Assembly: GCA_947594425.1 (NCBI GenBank)
Contig: CANQED010000001.1
Coordinates: 248,001 to 312,000, forward strand
Length of the DNA stretch: 64,000 nucleotides
Direction: 5' to 3'
From: an uncultured Ruminiclostridium sp.
GTDB lineage: Bacteria; Bacillota; Clostridia; Oscillospirales; Ruminococcaceae
Made by a program: the position numbers and the translations under genes. Positions within the stretch are counted from its first letter, which is position 1. Each line of letters opens with the position of its first letter. Under the pieces are notes generated by a model that saw only the letters and a list, made by a program, of their open reading frames with translations, was not told the origin of the DNA and ran no database searches. Below, piece after piece: positions 51,145-60,454 of this stretch.

Positions 51145-52623
51145 TTAATTTTTGTATACTATACTTAGGTCGGAAAACTTTGCGGTGTTCTCTCCCACGG
51201 CATAAAGCCCTGTCATTACCCCCGTAAAGCCGCCCGACACCTCGGTCGACAGATATTTTGCCTGTCCAAAGCCGAGCGGGCTCTCCCTGCCGTCCTGCTC
51301 TACATAAAAGCGATAATTGAGCGCGTCTGCGCGGACGATGAGCCTTGCGCTGCCGCCCGAGAGCGGTACGGTGCTTTGCTCGTGGTGCACCCCGCCTATA
51401 TTAAGGCGCAACACAGCCTCATAGCCGCCGTCACGCTTTCTGATTGCCGCCTCGTAGTGCTCCTGCTCACACATATACATAACTGCGCCCGCTTCTCCCG
51501 CGTCTATGTCGACCGTTACCGACATCTCAAACTCAAACCCGCGCTGCCTCAGCGCGATAAATGTAGGCGAGCCGTCCGCAGTGTCGAGCGTTACGTCGCC
51601 GCCGCGCAGGGTAAAGCCGTCGCGGCCGAGCTGATAATTCTCCTTAACAGGAAAGCGCAAAAAGCACCAATCCTTATTAACGTCGGTATTAGAAAAGGTG
51701 TACTCCTTAAGCGGTTTTTGCTCAAAATCCACGCTAAGCTCATAGCATTCGTCGGTCGTGCCGTCGCCCGCCGTTATCCAGCCGTCATCGGTGATACGCG
51801 CGGGGGTCAAAAACACCTCTCTGCCGAGCGTATGATAAGCAAGCCACATATGTATCTGCCTAAAACCGAGGCTTAATATATGCCACTCGCCCTCATCGTC
51901 CTGCACAAGGTCGCCGTGCCCTATGCCCTGAATGATATACGGGGCTTTGTTGCGGTTAGTGAGTATAGGGTTATACGGGCAGCCCGTATATTCTCCCCAA
52001 ATATCATTTGCGCGCGCAAGGGTTATCATATGCCCGTACTCGGTGCCGCCCTCCGCCGCCATAATATAGTAAAAGTCGTTTATTTTATACAGGTGCGGGC
52101 TTTCGAGAAAGCGCCCGCCGCTCCCCTGCCATACGCACACCGACCGCGACAGCTTTTTGCCCGAGGCGATATCTATCTCGCACATAACTACGCCGCCCCT
52201 GCCCTCGTCGTCGGTGCCGTTGCTCATAAAGTATGCGTGCTGCTCCTCAAAGTACAGCGACGGGTCTATGCCGTCCTGCTCGACGGTCACGGGGTCGGAC
52301 CATTCGCCGTAGATGTCGTCGGTGTAGACGTAAAAATTCTCGTGCGTGGTATCGTTTGTGGTGACCATATAAAATCTGCCGTCATAGTATCTTATCGTCG
52401 GGGCGAAAACGCCGCCCGAGCTGTTCACCTTTTCCAGCGCGACCTGACTTTTGCGGGTGAGCACATAGCCTATTTGCTCCCAGTTGACAAGGTCGCCGCT
52501 CTCGAAAAGCGGCACCCCCGGGAAATACTGAAACGAGCTGCACACCATATAATATTTTCCGCCCGCCTTGCATACGCTCGGGTCGGGATAAAAGCCGCTT
52601 AGTACGGGATTGTGATATATCAT
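51145..52623 (-). CDS. GH43 family beta-xylosidase/arabinofuranosidase-like
   Basis: 492 residues, no signal peptide, so intracellular. A five-bladed propeller carries the GH43 acids: Asp in GFYPDPSVCK, Asp in GIDPSLYF and Glu in FLESPHLYKI. A C-terminal beta-sandwich of about 200 residues (FLRFPVKENYQLGRDGFTLRGGDVTLD...GGFTGVMTGLYAVGENTAKFSDLSIVY) is usual in XynB-type members. It lies 9 nt downstream of a sodium:solute symporter and may act on imported xylo-oligosaccharides. Specific linkage not decided. Confidence 0.9.
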   Translation of the reverse strand: MIYHNPVLSGFYPDPSVCKAGGKYYMVCSSFQYFPGVPLFESGDLVNWEQIGYVLTRKSQVALEKVNSSGGVFAPTIRYYDGRFYMVTTNDTTHENFYVYTDDIYGEWSDPVTVEQDGIDPSLYFEEQHAYFMSNGTDDEGRGGVVMCEIDIASGKKLSRSVCVWQGSGGRFLESPHLYKINDFYYIMAAEGGTEYGHMITLARANDIWGEYTGCPYNPILTNRNKAPYIIQGIGHGDLVQDDEGEWHILSLGFRQIHMWLAYHTLGREVFLTPARITDDGWITAGDGTTDECYELSVDFEQKPLKEYTFSNTDVNKDWCFLRFPVKENYQLGRDGFTLRGGDVTLDTADGSPTFIALRQRGFEFEMSVTVDIDAGEAGAVMYMCEQEHYEAAIRKRDGGYEAVLRLNIGGVHHEQSTVPLSGGSARLIVRADALNYRFYVEQDGRESPLGFGQAKYLSTEVSGGFTGVMTGLYAVGENTAKFSDLSIVYKN

Positions 52624-52632
52624 TTTATCGCC

Positions 52633-54183
52633 TTACTTTAATTCGTCCGCGTCGCCTATCGCCTTGGTGACGTCGACTAAATTCTTCTGCTCATAGCAGG
52701 AGAAGATATCGTCGAGCTCCTGCTTTTTCATCTTAGGAGTGATAAGGCTCACTATAGGCACTATAATAAGCCCCGCTATCATTGTAAACATACCGAGGTT
52801 TACGGGCGACGCAAGGTCGAAGCCCAAAAACGTCCCTGTAGGCTTGATTATCATATGCAATACCGTCGCGCCCACGCCTATGATAAAGCTTGTGTAGACC
52901 GACGCCTTTGTGACGCCCTTCCAGAACAGCCCGTACATAAACGGCGCTAAGAACGCCCCCGCGAGCGCACCCCACGAATAGCCCATAAGGTCGGAGATGA
53001 GCGCGTTTTTATTTAGCGCGATAACTACCGATATGATAAGGAACACCGCGATAAGCACGCGCATTATGATAAGCGACTTCTTCTCGTCTATCTTGTCCTT
53101 GCCTATCGGCTTTATAAGGTCTAATGTCAGCGTCGAGCTCGACGTCAGCACGAGCGACGAGAGCGTCGACATAGACGCGGAGAGCACGAGCACCACTACC
53201 ACGCCGATAAGTATCTCGGGCAGGCTCTCGAGCATCTTAGGCACAACGCCGTCCGAGCCTATCTCGGCAAACTGCTCGTCGGTGACGAATATACGACCGA
53301 ACCCGCCGAGGAAATAGCTTCCCCCCGCGATAATAAGCGCGAATACGGTAGACACTATCGTGCCCGTCTTAATAGAGCGCTCGTCCTTTATGGCATAGAA
53401 TTTATGTACCATCTGAGGAAGTCCCCACGTGCCGAGCGAGGTGAGTATAATTACGCCGAGCAAATTCATCGGGTCGGGGCCGAAGAACGACGCAAACCCG
53501 CCGTTAAGGTCGGGAGACTTAGTCCCCGCGGTGCTGACCTGCGAGAGCTGCTCTACCGCCGAAGTAAAGCCGCCCTTTGACGCTAGGGTCGCCGCTATTA
53601 CCGCGACTATCCCGACCAGCATGATAAGCCCCTGCACAAAGTCGTTTATCGCGGTCGCCTTATATCCGCCGATTATTACATATACCGCCGTAATGACCGC
53701 CATACCGATAACGCAGTAGGAATAGTCGATATTGAACGCCATTCCGAACAATCTTGAAAGACCGTTATATACGCTAGCGGTATACGGGATAAGGAATACA
53801 AATACTATCAGCGCCGAGATTATCTTCATGACCTTGCTCGTAAAGCGCTTTTCAAAATACTCGGGCATAGTCGAGCTGTCGAGGTGCTTAGTCATAACTC
53901 TCGTGCGCCTGCCGAGTATCACCCACGCCATAAGCGAGCCGATTATCGCGTTTCCTATTCCTACCCATGTGGTGGCAAGTCCGTAATTCCAGCCGAATTT
54001 GCCCGCATAGCCTACGAATATTACCGCCGAGAAATAGGACGTGCCGTAAGCGAAAGCCGTAAGCCACGGACCCACCGAACGCCCGCCGAGCACATAATCA
54101 TCTACCGTCCCCGCCTTTTTGCGGCAGTAGATACCTATCGCCACGACAAATACCACATAGATTATAAGTATCGCCAATACCAT
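52633..54183 (-). CDS. Sodium:solute symporter (SSS family)
   Basis: 516 residues with about 13 membrane helices. Family features: DDYVLGGRSVGPWLTAFAYGTSYFSAVIFVGYAGKFGWNYGLATTW, YIIGGYKATAINDFVQGLIMLVG, GTWGLPQMVHKFYAIKDERSI and ASMSTLSSLVLTSSSTLTLDLI with the sodium site. PutP-like sequence suggests proline, but co-transcription with a GH43 enzyme suggests a sugar or small glycoside. The substrate is not fixed. Confidence 0.88.
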   Translation of the reverse strand: MVLAILIIYVVFVVAIGIYCRKKAGTVDDYVLGGRSVGPWLTAFAYGTSYFSAVIFVGYAGKFGWNYGLATTWVGIGNAIIGSLMAWVILGRRTRVMTKHLDSSTMPEYFEKRFTSKVMKIISALIVFVFLIPYTASVYNGLSRLFGMAFNIDYSYCVIGMAVITAVYVIIGGYKATAINDFVQGLIMLVGIVAVIAATLASKGGFTSAVEQLSQVSTAGTKSPDLNGGFASFFGPDPMNLLGVIILTSLGTWGLPQMVHKFYAIKDERSIKTGTIVSTVFALIIAGGSYFLGGFGRIFVTDEQFAEIGSDGVVPKMLESLPEILIGVVVVLVLSASMSTLSSLVLTSSSTLTLDLIKPIGKDKIDEKKSLIIMRVLIAVFLIISVVIALNKNALISDLMGYSWGALAGAFLAPFMYGLFWKGVTKASVYTSFIIGVGATVLHMIIKPTGTFLGFDLASPVNLGMFTMIAGLIIVPIVSLITPKMKKQELDDIFSCYEQKNLVDVTKAIGDADELK

Positions 54184-54574
54184 AAAGTGTTCCCCTCTCG
54201 AATTAAGGATAAGATGTGCCGATTTAAAGTATACACACTTTAAACCGATAAAACGATTATACTCTAATATTCGCGTTTTGTCAACTCTTAGGTAAAGCGC
54301 GGGCGGGATTTGTAATTATATACAATTATTCAGGTCAAAAATTATGCACCGCCGACAAATTTCGCTTAATAAAGGCATTTTATTAAGCCCGCACCTCTCG
54401 GCATATTTAAATTTATTTATCATTTTGTGAAAATCGTTATATTTTTGTCATTATACATCTTGAAAAAATTTTTTATATGTGTTACAATTATTTGTGAAAA
54501 TTGCACAGGACAGCGAGCCTTTAGCGATAAAGCGCTGCCCCGCACAAAATTTTACGGTCAGAAAGGAAATTATC
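54184..54574. promoter_or_regulatory. Divergent control region between symporter and fucose operons
   Basis: Minus-strand promoter for the symporter: TTGACA (54279-54284), 17 bp, TATAAT (54256-54261). Plus-strand promoter for fucI: TTGAAA (54460-54465), 17 bp, TACAAT (54483-54488). Between them a perfect 10-bp inverted repeat GCTTAATAAA/TTTATTAAGC (54364-54373/54379-54388) is a candidate operator. No regulator gene adjoins. Confidence 0.7.
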
Positions 54575-56374
54575 ATGGCACAAAACAGACTTATCGGAGA
54601 TTATCCGGTGATAGGCATACGCCCTACCATTGACGGGCGCAGAGGCGTGCTCGGCGTGAGAGAGTCGCTCGAGGAGCAGACCATGAATATGGCAAAGTCC
54701 GCCGCAAAGCTGTTTACCGATAATCTCAGGTACTCAAACGGCGAACCCGTAAAGGTGATAATCGCGGACACCACTATCGGCAGAGTGGCGGAGGCCGCCG
54801 CCTGCGCCGACAAATTTAAAAAGGCGGGAGTGGATATCACGCTTACCGTTACCCCCTGCTGGTGCTACGGCGCGGAGACTATGGATATGGATCCTATGAC
54901 GATAAAGGGCGTGTGGGGCTTTAACGGGACAGAAAGACCCGGAGCGGTCTACCTCGCGTCGGTGCTCGCCACCCATTCGCAAAAGGGGCTGCCCGCGTTC
55001 GGCATATACGGGCACGACGTATGCGAGGCGGACGACACCTCGATACCCGAGGACGTTAAAGAAAAGCTGCTGCGCTTCGGTCGCGCGGCGATAGCCTGCG
55101 CCACTATGAGAGGAAAGAGCTATTTGCAGATAGGCTCTATCACAATGGGTATCGGCGGCTCGATAATCGACCCCGCGTTTATTGAAGAATATCTCGGCAT
55201 GCGTGTAGAGTCGGTAGACGAGGTAGAAATAATCCGCCGTATGACCGAGGGCATATACGACGAGCAGGAATATCAAAAGGCGCTTAAATGGACTAAGGAA
55301 AAATGCCGCGAGGGCTTTGACAAGAACCCCGAAGAATTACAGCGCAGCCGCGAGCAAAAGGACAAGGACTGGGAGTTCGTGGTAAAGATGATGTGTATCA
55401 TAAAAGACCTTATGAACGGCAACAAGAACCTCCCCGACGGCTGCGAGGAAGAGGCTGTCGGACATAACGCCATCGCCGCGGGCTTTCAGGGGCAAAGGCA
55501 GTGGACGGACTTTTACCCCAACTGCGACTTCCCGGAGGCTATGCTCAACACCTCGTTTGACTGGAACGGCGCGCGCGAGCCGTATATACTCGCCACCGAA
55601 AACGACGTACTTAACGGGCTCGGTATGCTGTTTATGAAGCTGCTTACCAACCGCGCGCAGATATTCGCCGACGTGCGCACCTATTGGAGCCCCGAGGCGG
55701 TAAAGAAAGCTACCGGATACGAGCTGGAGGGCATAGCAAAGCAAAGCGGCGGATTTATCCACCTTATAAACTCGGGCGCAGCCTGCCTTGACGCGTGCGG
55801 CAAGGCGGTAGAAAACGGCAAGCCCGCCATGAAAGAATGGTACAATATGACCGACGACGATATCAACGCCATTCTTGACGCGACCACATGGAATTATGCC
55901 GACCTCGGCTATTTTAGGGGCGGCGGATATTCATCAAGATTTGTCACCGAGGCGGAAATGCCCGCCACCATGATAAGGCTCAATCTCGTTAAGGGCTTAG
56001 GCCCCGTATTGCAGATAGCCGAGGGCTGGACGGTACATCTCCCCGACGAGGTCACCGATAAATTGTGGAAGCGCACCGACTACACCTGGCCGTGCACTTG
56101 GTTTGCTCCGAGGACGACGGGCGAGGGCGCGTTTAAGACCGCCTATGACGTAATGAACAACTGGGGCGCTAATCACGGCGCGATAAGCTACGGACATATC
56201 GGAGCAGACCTTATCACCCTTTGCTCTATGCTGAGGATACCCGTCGCTATGCACAACGTCCCCGAGGACAAGATATTCCGTCCCTCGGCGTGGAACGCTT
56301 TCGGTATGGATAAAGAGGGTCAGGACTTCCGCGCCTGCAAGGCATACGGCCCGATGTATAAAAATATACGATGA
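54575..56374 (+). CDS. fucI: L-fucose isomerase
   Basis: 599 residues from the ATG at 54575 (GAAAGGA upstream), matching the usual 590-600. It converts L-fucose to L-fuculose with a metal ion. Recognisable blocks: [114 protein letters not shown] and [21 protein letters not shown]. First gene of the fucose operon. Related D-arabinose activity is possible, as in other members. Confidence 0.96.
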   Translation: MAQNRLIGDYPVIGIRPTIDGRRGVLGVRESLEEQTMNMAKSAAKLFTDNLRYSNGEPVKVIIADTTIGRVAEAAACADKFKKAGVDITLTVTPCWCYGAETMDMDPMTIKGVWGFNGTERPGAVYLASVLATHSQKGLPAFGIYGHDVCEADDTSIPEDVKEKLLRFGRAAIACATMRGKSYLQIGSITMGIGGSIIDPAFIEEYLGMRVESVDEVEIIRRMTEGIYDEQEYQKALKWTKEKCREGFDKNPEELQRSREQKDKDWEFVVKMMCIIKDLMNGNKNLPDGCEEEAVGHNAIAAGFQGQRQWTDFYPNCDFPEAMLNTSFDWNGAREPYILATENDVLNGLGMLFMKLLTNRAQIFADVRTYWSPEAVKKATGYELEGIAKQSGGFIHLINSGAACLDACGKAVENGKPAMKEWYNMTDDDINAILDATTWNYADLGYFRGGGYSSRFVTEAEMPATMIRLNLVKGLGPVLQIAEGWTVHLPDEVTDKLWKRTDYTWPCTWFAPRTTGEGAFKTAYDVMNNWGANHGAISYGHIGADLITLCSMLRIPVAMHNVPEDKIFRPSAWNAFGMDKEGQDFRACKAYGPMYKNIR

Positions 56375-57840
56375 GCAAAAGGGTACTTGCGATAGATCTC
56401 GGCGCGTCGAGCGGGCGCGCCATTATCGGGCAATACGAAAGCGGCAGGATAGCGCTTAAAGAGATACACCGCTTTTCTAACGACCCCGTGATACTCGGCG
56501 GCACCATGTACTGGGACGTGCTGAGGCTTTTTTACGAGATAAAGCAGAGCCTGATACTCTCCAAAGAATACGGCAGGCTTGACAGCATAGCGGTTGACAC
56601 TTGGGGCGTGGACTTCGGTCTTATCGATAAAAGCGGCAGGCTGCTCGAAAATCCCGTCCACTACCGCGACGGCAGGACTGCGGGTATGATAAAGCAGTCG
56701 TCCGAGCTTATCGACAAGGGCGAGCTGTACCGTCTTACGGGCAACCAGATAATGGAGATAAACACCGCCTTTCAGCTGCTATCCTTAAGCAGACAGCGCC
56801 CCGAGCTGTTAGAGCGGGCGGACAAGCTGCTGCTCATGCCCGACCTGTTCGCGTATTTTCTCTGCGGTAAGGTATTCGCCGAGCGCTCGATAGCCTCGAC
56901 GACGCAGCTTTACGACCAGGAGAAAAAGGACTGGGCGTACCCTGTCGCCGATAAGTTCGGCGTATCAAGGCTATTGCCGCAAATAGTTGACAGCGGCACG
57001 GCGGTCGGTATGCTGTCCGACGAGATATGCAAAGAGCTCGATATTACGCCCTGCGAGGTCATCGCGGTCTGCGGCCACGACACCCAGTCGGCTGAGGTTT
57101 CCGTCCCCGCAAAAGAAAAAGATTTTGCTTTTTTATCGAGCGGGACATGGTCGCTCCTCGGCACCGAGCTCGACAAGCCGCTTATAAACGAAAGCTCCGC
57201 CGCGCTTAATATAACAAATGAGCAGGGCTATGCGGGCAAGACCTCGTTTTTAAAGAACATAATCGGGCTGTGGCTCATTCAAGAGAGCCGCCGCCAGTGG
57301 ATAAGGCAAGGCGAGGAGTACAGCTTTGCCGAGCTTGAACGGCTAGCAAAGGAGGCGGAGCCTTTTTACTGCTTTATCGACCCGGACGCGCCCGAGTTTA
57401 CTCCCGCGGGCGATATTCCCACCCGAATAAGAGAATACTGCAAGCGCACGGGGCAAAAAGAGCCGACATCGGTCGGGGCGATAATGCGCTGCATATACGA
57501 GAGCCTCGCGCTAAAATACCGCGCAGCTATATCGGAGCTTGAAGAGTGCACGGGCAAAAAATTCGGCACACTGTACGTTATCGGCGGCGGCACTAAGGAC
57601 AAATTCTTGAGCGCGCTGACCGCGTCCGCCTGCGGTATAAGAGTATCGAGCGGACCTGTCGAGGCCACCGCGCTTGGCAACATAGCGGTGCAGCTTATAC
57701 ATCACGGCGAGATAAAGGATATTACCGAGGCTCGCGCCGCCATCGCCTTAAGCGAGGAAATAAGCGTCTTTACACCCGAAAATACCGCCGATTGGGACAA
57801 GGCGTACGAAAGATTTTCTAAGGTAACAAAGAAAGGATAA
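56371..57840 (+). CDS. FGGY-family kinase, rhamnulokinase-like L-fuculokinase
   Basis: 489 residues. ATP-binding and sugar-kinase motifs: [55 protein letters not shown] and [17 protein letters not shown]. The sequence is closer in appearance to RhaB than to enterobacterial FucK, but its place between fucI and fucU, with a 4-nt ATGA overlap, assigns L-fuculose as the substrate. Confidence 0.9.
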   Translation: MSKRVLAIDLGASSGRAIIGQYESGRIALKEIHRFSNDPVILGGTMYWDVLRLFYEIKQSLILSKEYGRLDSIAVDTWGVDFGLIDKSGRLLENPVHYRDGRTAGMIKQSSELIDKGELYRLTGNQIMEINTAFQLLSLSRQRPELLERADKLLLMPDLFAYFLCGKVFAERSIASTTQLYDQEKKDWAYPVADKFGVSRLLPQIVDSGTAVGMLSDEICKELDITPCEVIAVCGHDTQSAEVSVPAKEKDFAFLSSGTWSLLGTELDKPLINESSAALNITNEQGYAGKTSFLKNIIGLWLIQESRRQWIRQGEEYSFAELERLAKEAEPFYCFIDPDAPEFTPAGDIPTRIREYCKRTGQKEPTSVGAIMRCIYESLALKYRAAISELEECTGKKFGTLYVIGGGTKDKFLSALTASACGIRVSSGPVEATALGNIAVQLIHHGEIKDITEARAAIALSEEISVFTPENTADWDKAYERFSKVTKKG

Positions 57841-57842
57841 TT

Positions 57843-58277
57843 ATGCTTAAAAACATACCCGCGATACTTTCTCCCGAGCTATTGAAAACGCTCTGCGAAA
57901 TGGGGCACAGCGACCGCATAGTTATAGCGGACGGCAATTTCCCGTCGGAAAGTATCGGCAAGCATTCAAAGGTGATACGCTGCGACGGTCACGGAGTGCC
58001 CGAGCTGCTCGACGCGATACTCACCTTGTTCCCGCTGGATACATATGTAGATAAACCCGTCAGCCTTATGCAAGTCATGGCGGGAGATAACGCAAAGACC
58101 CCCATCTGGGACGAGTACAAGGCAATTATCGCAAAGCACGACCCGCGCGGCGCAGATACCGTCGGCGAGATAGAGCGCTTTGCATTTTATGAAGAGGCTA
58201 AGACCGCCTACGCGATAATCGCCACGGGAGAAAAGGCCGTATACGCAAACATTATGCTGCAAAAAGGCGTAGTTTAA
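57843..58277 (+). CDS. fucU: L-fucose mutarotase
   Basis: 144 residues of the RbsD/FucU family: ILSPELLKTLCEMGHSDRIVIADGNFPSES with the conserved His and Asp, and the C-terminal AYAIIATGEKAVYANIMLQKGV. It exchanges alpha and beta forms of fucose before isomerisation. It starts 2 nt after the kinase gene. Length is normal. Confidence 0.95.
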   Translation: MLKNIPAILSPELLKTLCEMGHSDRIVIADGNFPSESIGKHSKVIRCDGHGVPELLDAILTLFPLDTYVDKPVSLMQVMAGDNAKTPIWDEYKAIIAKHDPRGADTVGEIERFAFYEEAKTAYAIIATGEKAVYANIMLQKGVV

Positions 58278-58286
58278 GGAGGAAGT

Positions 58287-58961
58287 ATGTACGAAGAAAT
58301 TAAAGAGCAGATGGTGGACATCTGCCATAAGCTTTGGCAAAAGGGCTGGGTAGCCGCAAACGACGGCAACATCACCGTTAAGGTCGCGGACAACCGCTAT
58401 CTTGCAACGCAGACGGGGGTAAGCAAGGCTTTCATCACCCCCGACAAGATAGGGCTTATCGACGGCGATTTTAACATAATCGACGCTAAAGAGGGCTGGC
58501 AACCCTCGTCCGAGGTCAAGATGCACATGCGCTGCTACAGCGAGCGCCCCGACGTCGGCGCGGTGGTACACGCTCATCCGCCCGTATCCACGGGGTTTGC
58601 CTGCGCGCACCTGCCTATGGACGACTATTGTATGATAGAGACCGTTATCGCGGTGGGCTCTATACCGCTGACCCCCTACGGCACTCCCTCGACCTACGAG
58701 GTGCCCGACGCTATAACCCCGTATCTTAAAGACCATGACTGTATGCTGCTCGAAAACCACGGCGCGCTTACTGTCGGGGCGGACCTGATAACCGCATATT
58801 ATCGTATGGAGACTATGGAATTGCAGGCGCATATCTCGCTTGTGGCAAGGCTGCTAGGCGGAGTAAAGGACATCTCCCCCGAGAATATCCAAAGGCTTAT
58901 CGGTATGCGCGAGCAGTACGGAGTTACCGGCAAGCACCCGGGCTATAAGAAGTATCAATAA
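58287..58961 (+). CDS. fucA: L-fuculose-phosphate aldolase, class II
   Basis: 224 residues of the class II aldolase/adducin family. The zinc site is visible as SSEVKMH (Glu), VHAHPP (two His) and ENHGAL (His). NDGNITVKVADNRYLATQTGVSKAFITPD is the usual substrate loop. It splits L-fuculose 1-phosphate into dihydroxyacetone phosphate and L-lactaldehyde. GGAGGAAG precedes the ATG; last gene of the fucose operon. No lactaldehyde reductase or fucose permease follows. Confidence 0.9.
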   Translation: MYEEIKEQMVDICHKLWQKGWVAANDGNITVKVADNRYLATQTGVSKAFITPDKIGLIDGDFNIIDAKEGWQPSSEVKMHMRCYSERPDVGAVVHAHPPVSTGFACAHLPMDDYCMIETVIAVGSIPLTPYGTPSTYEVPDAITPYLKDHDCMLLENHGALTVGADLITAYYRMETMELQAHISLVARLLGGVKDISPENIQRLIGMREQYGVTGKHPGYKKYQ

Positions 58962-58980
58962 TTTTTAAAGGAATATAAAA

Positions 58981-59031
58981 ATGTATCTATATATGCTGCT
59001 TTGCAGTGTTTTTGCTCCATGCAGGGTTTGA
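58981..59031 (+). CDS. 16-residue leader peptide upstream of MFS exporter
   Basis: MYLYMLLCSVFAPCRV, with AAAGGA 8 nt before the ATG. Its last codons overlap the arm GCTCCATGC of a hairpin, as expected if ribosome position on the leader changes the fold downstream. Confidence 0.55.
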   Translation: MYLYMLLCSVFAPCRV

Positions 59032-59110
59032 GGACGCCGCATGGGGCGTACCTTTAAGCACGTCCTCAGACTTTGCAAATTGGTAATAATAAATTACAAG
59101 GAGCAAAGTC
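59014..59110 (+). promoter_or_regulatory. Alternative hairpins controlling the MFS exporter
   Basis: Stem 1: 59014-59022 with 59039-59047 (9 bp, one G-U). Stem 2: 59029-59036 with 59061-59068 (TGAGGACG/CGTCCTCA), which cannot form in a nested fold with stem 1. Stem 3: GACTTTGC (59069-59076) with GCAAAGTC (59103-59110), whose loop and base contain the AAGGAG ribosome site (59098-59103) of the MFS gene. This looks like a translational attenuator. Confidence 0.55.
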
Positions 59111-59113
59111 AAT

Positions 59114-60394
59114 ATGAAATCAATACATTTTTCAGCGATAAAGCGCTATCTCCTGCTTTGGGCTACACAATCGCTGTCGGCGCTCGGCAGCGGTATGACG
59201 AGCTATGCGCTTGTGCTGTGGCTGTATGAGAAAACGGGCTCGGCGTTGCAGACGGCGTTGCTGTCGGTCTGCTCATACGCGCCGTATGTCGTTATGAGCA
59301 TATTCGCGGGAGCGTTGTCCGACAGGTGGAATAAGAAAAGGACTATGCTGCTGTGCGACCTTTTCGCGGCGCTGTGTACAATTGCGGTGCTGGCGCTGAT
59401 AAAGACCGATACCCTGTCTATGTGGCACCTGTATCTGTTAAACGCCGTCAGCGGGCTAATGAACACCGTCGGACAGCCCGCCGCCGAGACCGCCGCCACT
59501 ATGCTCGTGCCGAAAGAATACTATCAGCAGACGAGCGGCTTAAGGGGGCTATCGCAGTCGCTCAATACTATCCTTACGCCGATACTCGCCGCCGCGCTGT
59601 TTTCGCTTGTCGGGATAGAGGCGGTCATAGCGGCGGATCTGTTCACATTCGCGGTAGCATTTATCACGCTGTGGGCATTTATCCCTATTCCCGAGCCTAA
59701 AGCTTATAGCGAAAAGCCCGACGGCATTCTCCGCTCGGCAAAAGAGGCGCTGAGGTTTATACGCGATAAGCGGCTGATACTGTACCTTATACTGTTTTTA
59801 GGCTGTATCAATCTTACCGCGTCGATGTATGAGGCGGTGCTCCCCGCGCTTATCTTATCTAAGCAAAACGCCGCCGTCCTCGGCGCGATAAACGCCTCGG
59901 CGGGCGTCGCCGCCCTTATCGGGAGCGCTGTCGCTGTCATTCTCCCCGCACCGAGAAACCGCGTCGCGGTCATCTGCCTGTCACTGCTGATATCTATGGG
60001 CACGGAAAATCTCCTGCTCGCCTTTTCGGGTGAGCCTGTCGTGTGGTGCATAGGGGCTGTCTTGGGCTGGCTGCCCATCCCGATAATGAACGCTAATATG
60101 GACGTTATCTTCCGCACGCTTATCCCGCCCGATATGCAGGGCAGAGTGTGGGCGTGCCGCAATACATTGCAATTTTGCACGATACCCGCGGGGCTTATTT
60201 TGGGCGGAGTGCTGACCGACGCGGTATTTGAGCCGTTTGTCTCGGGGCAAAATAACGCGGTGCTGAGTACCCTTTTCGGCGAGGGAAAGGGCTCGGGTGC
60301 GGCAATGCTGTTCTTCATTATCGGAGTGGTCGGCGTGCTAACCGCCGTTATATTCTCGGTTATCCTGAAAAAATATCGCTTTTCGGAAAAGTAA
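59114..60394 (+). CDS. MFS exporter, macrolide-efflux-like (MefA/MFS_3 type)
   Basis: 426 residues, about 12 membrane helices. The opening LLLWATQSLSALGSGMTSYALVLWLYEKTGSALQTALL and SIFAGALSDRWNKKRTMLLCDLFAALCTIAVLAL are typical of MefA-type drug exporters rather than fucose permeases (FucP). It follows fucA by 152 nt containing the leader peptide and hairpins. Drug export is inferred from sequence type and leader. Confidence 0.82.
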   Translation: MKSIHFSAIKRYLLLWATQSLSALGSGMTSYALVLWLYEKTGSALQTALLSVCSYAPYVVMSIFAGALSDRWNKKRTMLLCDLFAALCTIAVLALIKTDTLSMWHLYLLNAVSGLMNTVGQPAAETAATMLVPKEYYQQTSGLRGLSQSLNTILTPILAAALFSLVGIEAVIAADLFTFAVAFITLWAFIPIPEPKAYSEKPDGILRSAKEALRFIRDKRLILYLILFLGCINLTASMYEAVLPALILSKQNAAVLGAINASAGVAALIGSAVAVILPAPRNRVAVICLSLLISMGTENLLLAFSGEPVVWCIGAVLGWLPIPIMNANMDVIFRTLIPPDMQGRVWACRNTLQFCTIPAGLILGGVLTDAVFEPFVSGQNNAVLSTLFGEGKGSGAAMLFFIIGVVGVLTAVIFSVILKKYRFSEK

Positions 60395-60404
60395 GAATAA
60401 AAAT

Positions 60405-60445
60405 ATACCCTGATGTACATCAAAATACATCAGGGTATCTGTATT
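60405..60445. terminator. Two-way terminator
   Basis: 12-bp stem ATACCCTGATGT (60405-60416) with 60427-60438, flanked by A- and T-rich runs; ends the MFS gene and the convergent GH5 gene. Confidence 0.85.
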
Positions 60446-60454
60446 TAATCCTTA

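Noticed and set aside
59114..60394. MFS protein as the fucose permease FucP
   Set aside because: Its opening helices match drug-exporter types, the gap and leader set it apart from the operon, and FucP-type motifs were not seen.
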